Positions 17,613 to 25,448 of a stretch of DNA of 64,000 bases are shown piece after piece. This DNA is from G965267605 sp965267605 (GTDB taxonomy: Bacteria > Bacteroidota > Bacteroidia > Flavobacteriales_E > Vicingaceae), in NCBI GenBank assembly GCA_965267605.1, contig OZ254088.1:62001-126000 (forward strand), written 5' to 3'. Position numbers and translations under genes: made by a program. Position 1 is the stretch's first letter. Each line of letters opens with the position of its first letter. The notes beneath the pieces are model-generated. The model had not been told where the DNA came from, searched no databases, and saw nothing but the letters and a program-made list of their open reading frames with translations.

Positions 17613-17645
17613 TTTGTTTTATTCAATCAGGCGTTTATAACTTTG
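17613..17645 (+). promoter_or_regulatory. Promoter of the sulfite assimilation operon
   Basis: TTTG (17613-17616), 21 nt, then TAACTTTG (17638-17645) match the Bacteroidota housekeeping promoter TTTG-N19-21-TAnnTTTG. The predicted transcript start is near 17649, only a couple of bases before the ATG of leader peptide 1, so that message would be nearly leaderless or would start translation at ATG 17672. Confidence 0.65.
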
Positions 17646-17650
17646 TACCC

Positions 17651-17728
17651 ATGATTACGCTATTTACACATATGCTTTTGACCAACAACACGTGCTGTTG
17701 TATGGGATTGCTATGCGGAAAGAGGTAG
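17651..17728 (+). CDS. Cysteine-rich leader peptide 1 (25 codons)
   Basis: A 25-codon frame, too short for ordinary gene calling. Codons 15-17 are TGC TGT TGT and codon 21 is TGC: 4 Cys in 25 residues, with the order N-T-C-C-C-M-G-L-L-C-G-K-R before the stop. ATG 17651 lies directly downstream of the promoter; ATG 17672 is an in-frame alternative that keeps all Cys codons. It is followed by an intrinsic terminator. The GGA AAG codons (17717-17722) are complementary to CTTTCC in the left arm of that terminator. I infer an attenuation leader that senses charged tRNA-Cys: stalling at the Cys run would favour the antiterminator, and reaching the stop would favour termination. Confidence 0.72.
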   Translation: MITLFTHMLLTNNTCCCMGLLCGKR

Positions 17729-17756
17729 TCAGTAATTAACGATAAGATATTGATGC

Positions 17757-17789
17757 CGCCTTTCCATTTTGGAAGGGCGTTTTTGTTTT
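17757..17789 (+). terminator. Attenuator terminator 1
   Basis: CGCCTTTCC (17757-17765) pairs with GGAAGGGCG (17771-17779), with one G-U pair plus a closing A-T, and is followed by TTTTTGTTTT. The left arm competes with codons of leader peptide 1 (GGAAAG at 17717-17722 with CTTTCC at 17760-17765). It lies 28 nt after the peptide stop. Confidence 0.85.
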
Positions 17790-17794
17790 ATGAT

Positions 17795-17872
17795 ATGAAG
17801 TATTTGAAAATGATGTGTTGTTGTATTGCCTGCATGCCGGTGGGCATGTGTCCAAAACCCGGAAGGTCTTGA
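17795..17872 (+). CDS. Cysteine-rich leader peptide 2 (25 codons)
   Basis: A second 25-codon frame starting 5 nt after the first terminator. Codons 8-10 are TGT TGT TGT, codon 13 TGC and codon 19 TGT: 5 Cys in 25 residues. Apart from the Cys-Cys-Cys run it shares little with leader 1. A 6-bp hairpin (CATGCC/GGCATG, 17833-17848) lies between the fourth and fifth Cys codons. The segment GAAGGTC (17862-17868), overlapping the final codons, can pair with GGCCTTC (17906-17912) of the next terminator. A ribosome at the stop codon would cover it, whereas one stalled at the Cys run would leave it free. No other start upstream is possible, because ATG 17790 reaches a stop after two codons. Confidence 0.72.
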   Translation: MKYLKMMCCCIACMPVGMCPKPGRS

Positions 17873-17902
17873 ACTGAAAATTGTATACCCAATATTTACA
17901 GT

Positions 17903-17935
17903 AATGGCCTTCGTATACCGAAGGCCATTTTTTTT
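17903..17935 (+). terminator. Attenuator terminator 2
   Basis: A perfect 11-bp stem, AATGGCCTTCG (17903-17913) with CGAAGGCCATT (17919-17929), a 5-nt loop, and eight T from 17928. It ends only 8 nt before the ATG of sulfite reductase, so it must be overcome for the operon to be expressed. The 5' half (GGCCTTC) can alternatively pair with GAAGGTC at the end of leader peptide 2, including one G-U pair. Confidence 0.9.
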
Positions 17936-17943
17936 GATTGAAC

Positions 17944-20043
17944 ATGAAAACACAAACATTAACCAACATAGTCCACCAGGACATACAACAATTGGAAGAA
18001 CGCATTGAAGCGTTCAAGGAAGGAGAGCTCAATGAAGAACGATTCAAACTGTTTCGGCTTACCCGAGGCGTATATGGTCAGCGTCAGCTTGGTGTGCAAA
18101 TGATCCGAACGAAAGTTCCGATCGGGAGAATGAACACTAACCAGCTTAGAACCATAGCTGCACTGTCTCACCAGTACGCCTCTGGTAATCTCCACATCAC
18201 AACCAGACAAAATATCCAGCTCCACTACGTGAAATTAGATGATGCACCCAAGGTCTGGAGAAGCTTGGAAGAGGTAGGTATCACTTTACGCGAGGCATGC
18301 GGAAATACGGTGCGAAATATCACGGGTTCTTCGTTCGCGGGAATTGATCCGGAGGAACCATTTGATATCACACCTTATGCGTTGGCATTGTACGAGTATT
18401 TTCTTCGCAACCCACTTGGGGGCGAAATGGGTCGGAAGATCAAGATCGCTTTCTCATCCTCTGAGAAGGACAGTGCTTTTGCCTACTTCCATGATATTGG
18501 GTTTATCCCCGTGTGGAAGGGGCGTCCGGGATTTAGAATTCTGGTGGGTGGTGGATTAGGTGCACAACCATTCGCTGCTCAGGAATTCACAGATTTCCTT
18601 CCCGCAGAGGACTTGCTGTCCTTTAGCACCGCTCTGATAAGAGTATTCGATCGATTGGGAGAAAGAGAGAAACGTTTGAAGGCACGCCTCAAGTTCCTGA
18701 TCAAGGATTTAGGCATTGAAGTTTTCCGAGACCTTGTGTTGGAGGAGTGGAAGAACATCGATATCACTCTTAAACTGAAAGAAGAACAGCGGGATCAATC
18801 AAGCCAAGAAGTACGGGAAGTGGAATTGCCTGATCACCTCCAACTTGCATACAAGCGGTTCGTGCATACCAACGTACAAGACCAGAAGAACTCCCCACTG
18901 AAGGCGGTGTCCATCAAAATTCCACGTGGGGATCTCGATTGGAGAACAGCAAGTGTGCTGGCGGAGATAATAGATGCCCTTGCCAGTGCCGAGTTTAGAC
19001 TTACGGTTAAGCAAGGAGTCGTTCTTACGGATGTTCACCCTGAGAACTTGCCGGCATTGTTTCTCGCTTTGGAGGAATTGAAATTGGCTGGGCCGGGGGC
19101 TGGGACCATTCTGGATGTTACGTCCTGCCCGGGGTCAGACACTTGTAATCTGGCTGTAACCAACTCAACGGGCCTTGCTTCTGAACTGGAGGCGGTGCTG
19201 CAAGATGAATACTACGATCTGGTTACATCAGAAATCCGAGTGAACATCAGTGGATGTATGAATTCTTGCGGTCAGCACATGGCGGCAGACATCGGATTCC
19301 ACGGTAGTTCGATTAAAGTAAACGGGCAAGTAGCACCAGCCATGCAAGTAGTCCTGGCAGGTGGACTTGATCATCTGAATGAAGGCCGTATTGCCGATAA
19401 GGTAATCAAGCTACCAACGAAGCGAATCCCTGATGCGCTTAGGACACTACTCAACGATTACGAGAATGGTGGAGAAGAGGGTGAATACTTCAAGCAGTAC
19501 TTCGATCGAAGAGGTAAGATTTACTTCTACGACCTCTTGAAGGAACTGGCAGATACTACATCGTTGTCGGAGAATGATTTTGTGGATTGGGGAGCAGAAC
19601 AACAGTTTCAGCGATCCATTGGAGTGGGAGAATGTGCTGGTGTTCTATTGGATGTGGTAGATAGCGTATTTGCTGATGCTCGAGATAAACTTGACCTATC
19701 CAAATATGCGATTCAAGATGGGGCATATGCAGATGCAGTATACCATGCCTATGCCTCGATGATCCACAGTGCCAAGGGCATACTGCTTTCACTTGATATC
19801 AAGTGTAATTCACACCAACAGATCATTCAGTCGTTCGAGGACCATGTGCTCGCGGCAGACCTGATCGAGCTGGAGGCTTCATTTTCCGAGCGGATCATGG
19901 AGATCAAAGAGCGCGTTGCGGGAAGAGATTTCAGTGAAGCTTATCTGCATTTCGCTCGGGAGTTTTACCTGAAGACTAAGGGTCTTCGGGCAAGTTTAAA
20001 GAATGAAAAAGACCTGGTGGCCGTTAGCCACTACAATGCTTAA
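17944..20043 (+). CDS. Siroheme sulfite/nitrite reductase with C-terminal HEPN-like domain
   Basis: 699 residues from ATG 17944. Two ferredoxin-like/siroheme-binding halves follow the sulfite reductase pattern (SGNLHITTRQNIQLHYV; REACGNTVRNITGS). The 4Fe-4S/siroheme cysteines are in TSCPGSDTCNLA (Cys395, Cys401) and NISGCMNSCGQH (Cys438, Cys442). After about residue 555 comes a helical extension, GVGECAGVLLDVVDSVFADARD... AYHAYASMIHSAKGILL, of HEPN type, found in many Bacteroidota homologues. The enzyme reduces sulfite to sulfide (or nitrite to ammonia) with six electrons. Downstream siroheme genes and the upstream Cys leader peptides favour assimilatory sulfite reduction for cysteine. The ferredoxin at 22441 may be the donor. 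Confidence 0.9.
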   Translation: MKTQTLTNIVHQDIQQLEERIEAFKEGELNEERFKLFRLTRGVYGQRQLGVQMIRTKVPIGRMNTNQLRTIAALSHQYASGNLHITTRQNIQLHYVKLDDAPKVWRSLEEVGITLREACGNTVRNITGSSFAGIDPEEPFDITPYALALYEYFLRNPLGGEMGRKIKIAFSSSEKDSAFAYFHDIGFIPVWKGRPGFRILVGGGLGAQPFAAQEFTDFLPAEDLLSFSTALIRVFDRLGEREKRLKARLKFLIKDLGIEVFRDLVLEEWKNIDITLKLKEEQRDQSSQEVREVELPDHLQLAYKRFVHTNVQDQKNSPLKAVSIKIPRGDLDWRTASVLAEIIDALASAEFRLTVKQGVVLTDVHPENLPALFLALEELKLAGPGAGTILDVTSCPGSDTCNLAVTNSTGLASELEAVLQDEYYDLVTSEIRVNISGCMNSCGQHMAADIGFHGSSIKVNGQVAPAMQVVLAGGLDHLNEGRIADKVIKLPTKRIPDALRTLLNDYENGGEEGEYFKQYFDRRGKIYFYDLLKELADTTSLSENDFVDWGAEQQFQRSIGVGECAGVLLDVVDSVFADARDKLDLSKYAIQDGAYADAVYHAYASMIHSAKGILLSLDIKCNSHQQIIQSFEDHVLAADLIELEASFSERIMEIKERVAGRDFSEAYLHFAREFYLKTKGLRASLKNEKDLVAVSHYNA

Positions 20044-20047
20044 AACG

Positions 20048-20815
20048 ATGAAACAACCTAAACTAACACTGGTGGGAGCAGGTCCGGGTGATCCGGATCT
20101 GATCTCACTGAAAGGCATCAAGGCCATAGCCGCAGCGGACGTTGTGCTGTTCGATGCTTTGGTACATCCAGACTTGCTAAAGTTTGCCACCGGTGAAAAA
20201 ATATACGTGGGCAAACGGGCAGGGCAGCCATCCAAGACCCAAGACGAGATCAATCAACTGATTGTCGATCGGGCGTTGAGCAAGGGGCACGTGGTCCGAC
20301 TAAAGGGCGGTGACCCATTTATCTTTGGTCGAGGACTGGAAGAGAAAGAATACGCAGAGATATTCAATATTGAAGTGGAGGTGGTTCCGGGAATATCGTC
20401 TTCAACCGGACTGCCGGGATTGGAGGGGGTGTCGCTTACACAACGAGGCATCAACCATGGTTTCTGGGTGCTTACTGCAACAGCTTCTGATGGTGGTTTG
20501 ACCAGTGAGTTCACAGAAGCAGCAAGGTCCAATGCCACCGTGGTTGCATTGATGGGTGTGCGCAAACTCGAGCAACTTACGCGCATATATACCGAACTCG
20601 GAAAAGAAGAACTACCAGTGTTGATCATTCAAAATGGGTCACTTCCCTACCAGCGGTCTTTTCTTGGAACGGTAGCTAACATCAACAACAAATTCAGGGA
20701 TTATGTGGAGGACGGACCCGGCATCATTGTGTTTGGTGAAACCGTGCGATCTCATCCTGAGTTCGTTACTGAGCAGGCAAAAACATATTTGAACAATAAC
20801 TATTATCAAAACTAA
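20048..20815 (+). CDS. cobA: Uroporphyrinogen-III C-methyltransferase (SUMT)
   Basis: 255 residues from ATG 20048, 4 nt after the sulfite reductase stop. SAM-dependent methylation of uroporphyrinogen III at C2 and C7 gives precorrin-2, the first step to siroheme. Signature motifs: LVGAGPGDPDLISLKGIKAI near the N-terminus, VRLKGGDPFIFGRGLEE, VVPGISSSTGLPGLEGVSLTQRGINHGFWVLT (cut here only for description), and VALMGVRKLEQL. It supplies the cofactor of the preceding enzyme. Confidence 0.95.
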   Translation: MKQPKLTLVGAGPGDPDLISLKGIKAIAAADVVLFDALVHPDLLKFATGEKIYVGKRAGQPSKTQDEINQLIVDRALSKGHVVRLKGGDPFIFGRGLEEKEYAEIFNIEVEVVPGISSSTGLPGLEGVSLTQRGINHGFWVLTATASDGGLTSEFTEAARSNATVVALMGVRKLEQLTRIYTELGKEELPVLIIQNGSLPYQRSFLGTVANINNKFRDYVEDGPGIIVFGETVRSHPEFVTEQAKTYLNNNYYQN

Positions 20816-20821
20816 CCAACT

Positions 20822-21394
20822 ATGAATCAGTTATTTCCAATTTTCCTGAAGACAGAATCTCTCCAGATTCTGTTGGTAGGTGGAGGGAAAGTGGCAGAGG
20901 AAAAACTCCACTTTCTCTTGAAAAGCAGTCCGCAGGCGCGGGTAACAGTAGTTGCGCCCGATATCAAATTTGCCGTGCGTAAATACGCCCAGGAGTACGA
21001 CTTTGTTACGCTCCGTTTCAGAGAGTATAGACAACCCGACCTGCTCGGACACCAGGTGGTAATTGCCGCCACGAATAACCCCAAGGTGAATGCTTTAGTG
21101 AAGCGAGATGCAAACGCGTTGAACATTCTCACCAATACCGCAGACACACCAGATGAATGTGATTTCTACCTTGGTGGAGTAGTCACGAAAAATGACGTAA
21201 AAGTGGCAATCTCAACCAATGGAAAATCACCAACTTTAGCCAAGCGATTGAGGCAACTTTTGGAAGATGCACTTCCGGAAGAAGTAGATGAATTAGCCAA
21301 TAACCTCCATGCGATTAGAAGTCAGCTCAAGGGCGACCTTCATGCACGGACAAAGCAACTCAATGAGCTGACACGCTCTTTGGTAGCAGAATAG
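20822..21394 (+). CDS. Precorrin-2 dehydrogenase / sirohydrochlorin ferrochelatase (Met8/CysG-N)
   Basis: 190 residues. NAD-binding loop LLVGGGKVAEEKLHFLL near the N-terminus, VTVVAPDIK, VVIAATNNPKVNALV and NTADTPDECDFYLGGVV follow the Met8/CysG N-terminal pattern, including the Asp that acts in both dehydrogenation and iron insertion. ISTNGKSPTLAKRLRQLLE is the conserved substrate-site segment. Together with cobA it completes siroheme synthesis from uroporphyrinogen III. It lies 6 nt after cobA. Confidence 0.93.
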   Translation: MNQLFPIFLKTESLQILLVGGGKVAEEKLHFLLKSSPQARVTVVAPDIKFAVRKYAQEYDFVTLRFREYRQPDLLGHQVVIAATNNPKVNALVKRDANALNILTNTADTPDECDFYLGGVVTKNDVKVAISTNGKSPTLAKRLRQLLEDALPEEVDELANNLHAIRSQLKGDLHARTKQLNELTRSLVAE

Positions 21395-21418
21395 AGCGAA
21401 TAGATTAATTTTGGAGTC

Positions 21419-22441
21419 ATGAGCAAAGAAGTGATTGAGACGGATATTATAATCGTGGGCGCAGGTCCTTGCGGACTGTTCACGGTGTTTGAAGCTGGAT
21501 TGTTGAAGTTGAAGTGCCACCTTATTGATGCGCTTCCACAACCTGGCGGACAGTGCTCAGAGATATATCCAAAGAAGCCGATATATGACATACCGGCTTA
21601 TCCGGAAATTCTTGCAGGTGATCTTACGGATAAACTCATGGAGCAGATCGCACCGTTCAAACCTGGCTTTACCCTTGGAGAGCGTGCAGAGACCATTGAA
21701 AAAACCGAAGATGATAAGTTCATTGTAACTACCAACAGAGGAACTGTGCATAAGGCACCTGTGGTGGCTATTGCAGGTGGATTGGGTTCGTTTGAACCGA
21801 GGAAACCACCGATCGGAAATCTTGCGGATTTTGAAGATAATGGAGTGGAGTACATCATCAAGGATCCGGAGATCTATCGAAACAAGAAGGTCGTAATTGC
21901 GGGTGGTGGAGATTCAGCACTTGACTGGTCTATATTTCTCGCTGAAGTGGCCAGTGAAGTGTCTCTTGTACATCGCAGAACCGAATTTAGGGGTGCCTTG
22001 GATTCTGTTGAGAAGGTAATGGAGCTTGCGGAAGCAGGTACCATCAAATTGCTCACCAATACGGAAGTAACAGGATTGAACGGCAATGGTCATCTTGAGT
22101 CGGTAGTGCTTACTGATAAAGAAGGAAATGAAGCCACTGTGGATACGGATCATTTCGTTCCGTTGTTTGGGCTAACGCCAAAACTGGGGCCAATTGCAAA
22201 CTGGGGATTGGAGATCGAAAAGAATGCGATAGTGGTAGATACGTTTGATTACTCTACCAACATTGAAGGGATCTACGCGATAGGTGATGTGAATACATAT
22301 CCGGGTAAGCTAAAATTGATCCTTTGTGGATTCCACGAAGCAACCTTAATGTGCCAGAGTGCTTTCAAAAGAATATACCCGGATAAGAATCTGGTATTGA
22401 AATATACCACTGTGCAAGGCGTACAGGGATTTGACAGCTAA
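21419..22441 (+). CDS. Ferredoxin-NADP reductase, thioredoxin-reductase-like type
   Basis: 340 residues. FAD-binding IIVGAGPCGLFTVFEAGLLKL at the N-terminus, the PGGQCSEIYPKKPIYDIPA block, a second dinucleotide loop KVVIAGGGDSALDWSIFLAE, and GIYAIGDVNTYPGKLKLI near the end. It lacks the redox-active CxxC of thioredoxin reductase, which defines the Bacillus/Chlorobium-type ferredoxin-NADP reductase. It shares one base with the next gene, a 2Fe-2S ferredoxin, forming an NADPH-to-ferredoxin chain that can feed sulfite reductase upstream. Confidence 0.9.
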   Translation: MSKEVIETDIIIVGAGPCGLFTVFEAGLLKLKCHLIDALPQPGGQCSEIYPKKPIYDIPAYPEILAGDLTDKLMEQIAPFKPGFTLGERAETIEKTEDDKFIVTTNRGTVHKAPVVAIAGGLGSFEPRKPPIGNLADFEDNGVEYIIKDPEIYRNKKVVIAGGGDSALDWSIFLAEVASEVSLVHRRTEFRGALDSVEKVMELAEAGTIKLLTNTEVTGLNGNGHLESVVLTDKEGNEATVDTDHFVPLFGLTPKLGPIANWGLEIEKNAIVVDTFDYSTNIEGIYAIGDVNTYPGKLKLILCGFHEATLMCQSAFKRIYPDKNLVLKYTTVQGVQGFDS

Positions 22442-22764
22442 TGAGCCTGGTTAATATCACTATAATAGACAGGGAGGGTGTTGAGCACAAAGTAGAGGCG
22501 CCAACAGACATCCAAATGAACATGATGGAGCTTTGCAAGGCTTCTGACTTGCCGGTTGAAGGAACATGTGGCGGCATGGCAATGTGTGCATCCTGTCACT
22601 GCTACGTGGTTTCTGAACATGATATCTTCAATCGTTCGGATGATGAAGAGGATATGTTGGACCAGGCATTTTTTGTGAAGGACAACAGCCGGTTGGGATG
22701 CCAGATTCCAATTACAGATTCATTGGAAGGTTTGGTTATAGAATTAGCGGATCCGGGTGAGTAG
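22441..22764 (+). CDS. Adrenodoxin-type 2Fe-2S ferredoxin
   Basis: 107 residues. Cluster ligands Cys43, Cys49 and Cys52 in GTCGGMAMCASCHCYV (C-x5-C-x2-C) and Cys87 in RLGCQIP match the adrenodoxin/Fdx class rather than the plant class. There is an acidic patch around DDEEDMLD. It accepts electrons from the flavoprotein encoded immediately upstream (1-nt overlap) and may serve sulfite reductase or the P450 at 5818-7122. Confidence 0.92.
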   Translation: MSLVNITIIDREGVEHKVEAPTDIQMNMMELCKASDLPVEGTCGGMAMCASCHCYVVSEHDIFNRSDDEEDMLDQAFFVKDNSRLGCQIPITDSLEGLVIELADPGE

Positions 22765-22790
22765 GATCTTGAATTCCGTAATTTCACCAT

Positions 22791-23297
22791 ATGAGGTACC
22801 TTCTGCTTATAGGGATGGCCATCGCCTTACATGCTCAAACGTCTGCACAATTTGTAAGTAAACACTACGAAGCGCAGCAGTTGCAACTTCAGGCTGGATT
22901 ACTCTTCGAACAATTGCAGAAAGACCTGCGGGAAGATGGATGGAGGCCTGATGTAGACCTTTACATTTTAAAGGAAGGGGGCGTCAACATACCCGTGATA
23001 GAGATCAACATTGCCGGCCAACCTGATACAGTGAAACAGAAAGGAGGCGCGGTGCATGTAAATTATAGAAACTATGTCACCATGTGGATGTTTGATAAAC
23101 CCGTAGACAAAAAACTGAAGGACTTCCTTGTTTCTTCAATGGGAGGCGAAAGCTGGGTGGAATTCACTGAAACAAAAAACTGCACGGTTTGTATAATTCC
23201 AACGGAATTGGGATCTGCCAAAAAAGAGCATAAGGAAGTTGCTGCCTTGAGGACGCTACTGATGGGGTTCCTCAAAAAGAACAGCGAAAAGCTTTAA
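22791..23297 (+). CDS. Hypothetical secreted protein
   Basis: 168 residues with an apparent signal peptide (about 1-20, ending TSAQ). The mature part is mixed alpha/beta (LLFEQLQKDLREDGWRPDVD, VNIPVIEINIAGQPDT), with two cysteines close together in NCTVCII. I do not recognise a family. It starts 26 nt after the ferredoxin gene and could ride on that operon. Confidence 0.6.
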   Translation: MRYLLLIGMAIALHAQTSAQFVSKHYEAQQLQLQAGLLFEQLQKDLREDGWRPDVDLYILKEGGVNIPVIEINIAGQPDTVKQKGGAVHVNYRNYVTMWMFDKPVDKKLKDFLVSSMGGESWVEFTETKNCTVCIIPTELGSAKKEHKEVAALRTLLMGFLKKNSEKL

Positions 23298-23313
23298 TTG
23301 TAGATCACTACAA

Positions 23314-23883
23314 ATGAAGACCAACGGTATGAGATTTACTTTTCCCGCTCTAGCATTGACGATGATCATGCTGATTACCGCCTGTAGCTCCAATCCTACA
23401 GATGAAATTCAAGAAGTTGATGACCCCATCGGTATGCCGAAGCCGGAAGAACCCGAAGTGGAAACTCCGGTTGAAGACAATGCACCGGATCTTGACATGC
23501 ATAACATCAATGACTTCTGGACTTTGTTTACCCAACGCGTTGCGGAACCCGATCCGGAGGGCGTTAGGGAACTGTTCAACTTACCCATGAAAGATGTCGA
23601 TTGGTTGGTGGAAGAAGCAGAAGGTGGTGTAATGAGTCATGTTGTGTTCCAGGATAAGTACGGCACACTATTCGACAGCACTGCAGTGGCACAGATCCCT
23701 CAGATCAAGGTTGAGGACCTCAGAAAGCTTGATCCAGGATATGAGATCATGGGTTTCACTTTCAAAAACGGATATGAGTTCTCAGTGAATTACAATTACG
23801 GGGAAATGGAGTCATCCATGATCTTTTTCATCGATGAATTTGACGAGGGCTTTCGCGTTTGTTACTTAACCGTAGCTGGTTAA
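23314..23883 (+). CDS. Hypothetical lipoprotein
   Basis: 189 residues; lipobox LITAC with lipidated Cys24, then a low-complexity acidic and proline-rich linker (PEEPEVETPVEDNAPD) before a folded region of about 120 residues (HNINDFWTLFTQRV ... FRVCYLTVAG). ATG 23329 is an alternative start that also keeps the lipobox. The family is not recognised. Its stop overlaps the stop of the convergent acyltransferase by the four bases TTAA. Confidence 0.6.
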   Translation: MKTNGMRFTFPALALTMIMLITACSSNPTDEIQEVDDPIGMPKPEEPEVETPVEDNAPDLDMHNINDFWTLFTQRVAEPDPEGVRELFNLPMKDVDWLVEEAEGGVMSHVVFQDKYGTLFDSTAVAQIPQIKVEDLRKLDPGYEIMGFTFKNGYEFSVNYNYGEMESSMIFFIDEFDEGFRVCYLTVAG

Positions 23884-24734
23884 CCCCTGGAGTGCTTCCA
23901 ACGCCTGTGACTCCACAGCCAGGTTTCAGGCAATTCCCTGATATCCTTTTCAAGGCGCTCCGTGTGTAGCCTGGTAAGTTCTTCTACCGTCATATCAGTA
24001 GGATCATCTACCAATACCTCATTGAAAATGTCATAACGACCACGCGCTATTCTTTTGATGGAAGAGTAAATCACCGGGCTTCCATATCGAATGGCCACTT
24101 TGGCCGTACCGGGAAACACCGCTGTATCCTGGTTCATGAATGGCACCCAAACAGCATCGCGCTTAGGTGGTGTTTGATCTGCAATAAACACGGTAGCGGT
24201 GAGCTTTCCTTTGTTTTCCACCAGTGTTCGAAAGATCTGCTTCATGTTGCGTAGCTGACTGCCAAAACGGGATCTCATCTTCCTCATCAATCCATCGAAG
24301 CCTTTGTTGTTCAATGTTTGATAAATGATCACCGGTTGGTGAAGCCCTTCCACTGCAAAGCGCAAACCTCCCCACTCCCAGTTTCCAAGATGACCCATGA
24401 CCACAATTACACTCTGGTTGGTGTCCATGTATCGCTGGAATACTTCTGGGTTGTTGAAAGACACATACTTCCGAAGTCGCTGTTCTGAGATTGTGAAAGC
24501 CTTGATTGTTTCGAACAACACATCACAGAAATAGTGCTGATACTTACGCTCGATTTCCAAACGCTCCTCTTCTGACATGTTGGGAAAAGCGTTCCGCAGA
24601 TTCTCAGTCACCACAGTTTTTCGATAGCCAAAAATCCGGAATGCGATAAAGTATGTTACACTGGAGCACCACCGCAAATACCACATGGGCATGAGTGAGT
24701 ACAGGTATATGACCGGAGTTAGCAGGTAAGCCAC
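23880..24734 (-). CDS. Lysophospholipid/lipid A acyltransferase (LpxL/HtrB family)
   Basis: 284 residues. The catalytic H-x4-E motif is GHLGNWEWGG (His115, Glu120), with the usual following blocks VIYQTLNNKGFDGLMRKMRSRFG, FIADQTPPKRDAVWVPFMNQ and GTAKVAIRYGSPVIYSS. A hydrophobic N-terminal segment anchors it to the inner membrane. The family transfers secondary acyl chains to lipid A or to related glycolipids and aminolipids. The exact acceptor is uncertain. Confidence 0.88.
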   Translation of the reverse strand: MAYLLTPVIYLYSLMPMWYLRWCSSVTYFIAFRIFGYRKTVVTENLRNAFPNMSEEERLEIERKYQHYFCDVLFETIKAFTISEQRLRKYVSFNNPEVFQRYMDTNQSVIVVMGHLGNWEWGGLRFAVEGLHQPVIIYQTLNNKGFDGLMRKMRSRFGSQLRNMKQIFRTLVENKGKLTATVFIADQTPPKRDAVWVPFMNQDTAVFPGTAKVAIRYGSPVIYSSIKRIARGRYDIFNEVLVDDPTDMTVEELTRLHTERLEKDIRELPETWLWSHRRWKHSRG

Positions 24735-24777
24735 AGAAATGATTCAGATCATTTCGATAAAGATAGATAGGAATGGC

Positions 24778-25380
24778 TTAAAGAACAGCGAATACACCTA
24801 CTTTGAGTTCCGCACCCCTTAGATTGTAGTTCTTGTAATGACTGAAGTCCACAGATCTCCCATCAAGTTGATACGAGGTCCACTTTACCTGCAAGTCTGG
24901 AAGTGTTAGGCAACCGTATACACCTAACCCTTCTGATATTAAACGTCTGTAGCCTGCTTGCGCCTGAAGGGTTAGTCCATCACCTATAAGAATTCCACGC
25001 TTGGAATGGGTGGTTATAAACTCATGACTAAGGTTATGGTAACCGATCACGACTCCAGCAAACCAGTCGGAGTACTCCGTTTGTTTGAAATGGTAGTCAA
25101 TCCTTCCACCCACAACAAAGCTCTTCACTTTTTCCGATATCCTTCCTGCAGAGTCCGGAAGATTCCAATACCGCGAATGTTGGTACTGAGCACCAATGCT
25201 AACACGATTGGAAATATTGTGTTGGATGGAAATGGGTAGAAGAAAAGCTGAGGGCAGTTGGTTGTTTCCTGTATAAATCCCTGCTCCGGCTCCAACAGAA
25301 ATAACTGAGGTCTTGGGCTTCACAATTTGAGCCACAGCCATACAAGGCACCAGCAGTATTGCCAAAATAATCGTTCGCAT
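24778..25380 (-). CDS. Putative outer-membrane beta-barrel protein
   Basis: 200 residues with a signal peptide (about 1-17, ending VAQ). Alternating strands such as SVGAGAGIYTG, PISIQHNISNRVSIGAQYQHS, VVGGRIDYHFKQ, LTLQAQAGYRRLI and AELKVGVFAVL suggest an eight-strand OmpA/OmpX-like barrel. No specific function is apparent. It lies 43 nt upstream of the acyltransferase gene on the same strand, so the two may be co-transcribed. Confidence 0.55.
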   Translation of the reverse strand: MRTIILAILLVPCMAVAQIVKPKTSVISVGAGAGIYTGNNQLPSAFLLPISIQHNISNRVSIGAQYQHSRYWNLPDSAGRISEKVKSFVVGGRIDYHFKQTEYSDWFAGVVIGYHNLSHEFITTHSKRGILIGDGLTLQAQAGYRRLISEGLGVYGCLTLPDLQVKWTSYQLDGRSVDFSHYKNYNLRGAELKVGVFAVL

Positions 25381-25448
25381 AAAAAACCCTTCCTATTAAA
25401 GTTACTAAAAATGGCCCTTCCTCCGCTGTACCGCTACTTACAGAACTC

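Noticed and set aside
17560..17943. SAM riboswitch or T-box upstream of sulfite reductase
   Set aside because: I see no SAM-I/SAM-II core or T-box sequence. The region is fully explained by a promoter, two Cys-rich frames and two terminators.
20003..20047. Upstream start for cobA inside the sulfite reductase gene
   Set aside because: The added 15 residues are not conserved, while ATG 20048 gives the standard SUMT N-terminus 4 nt after the preceding stop.
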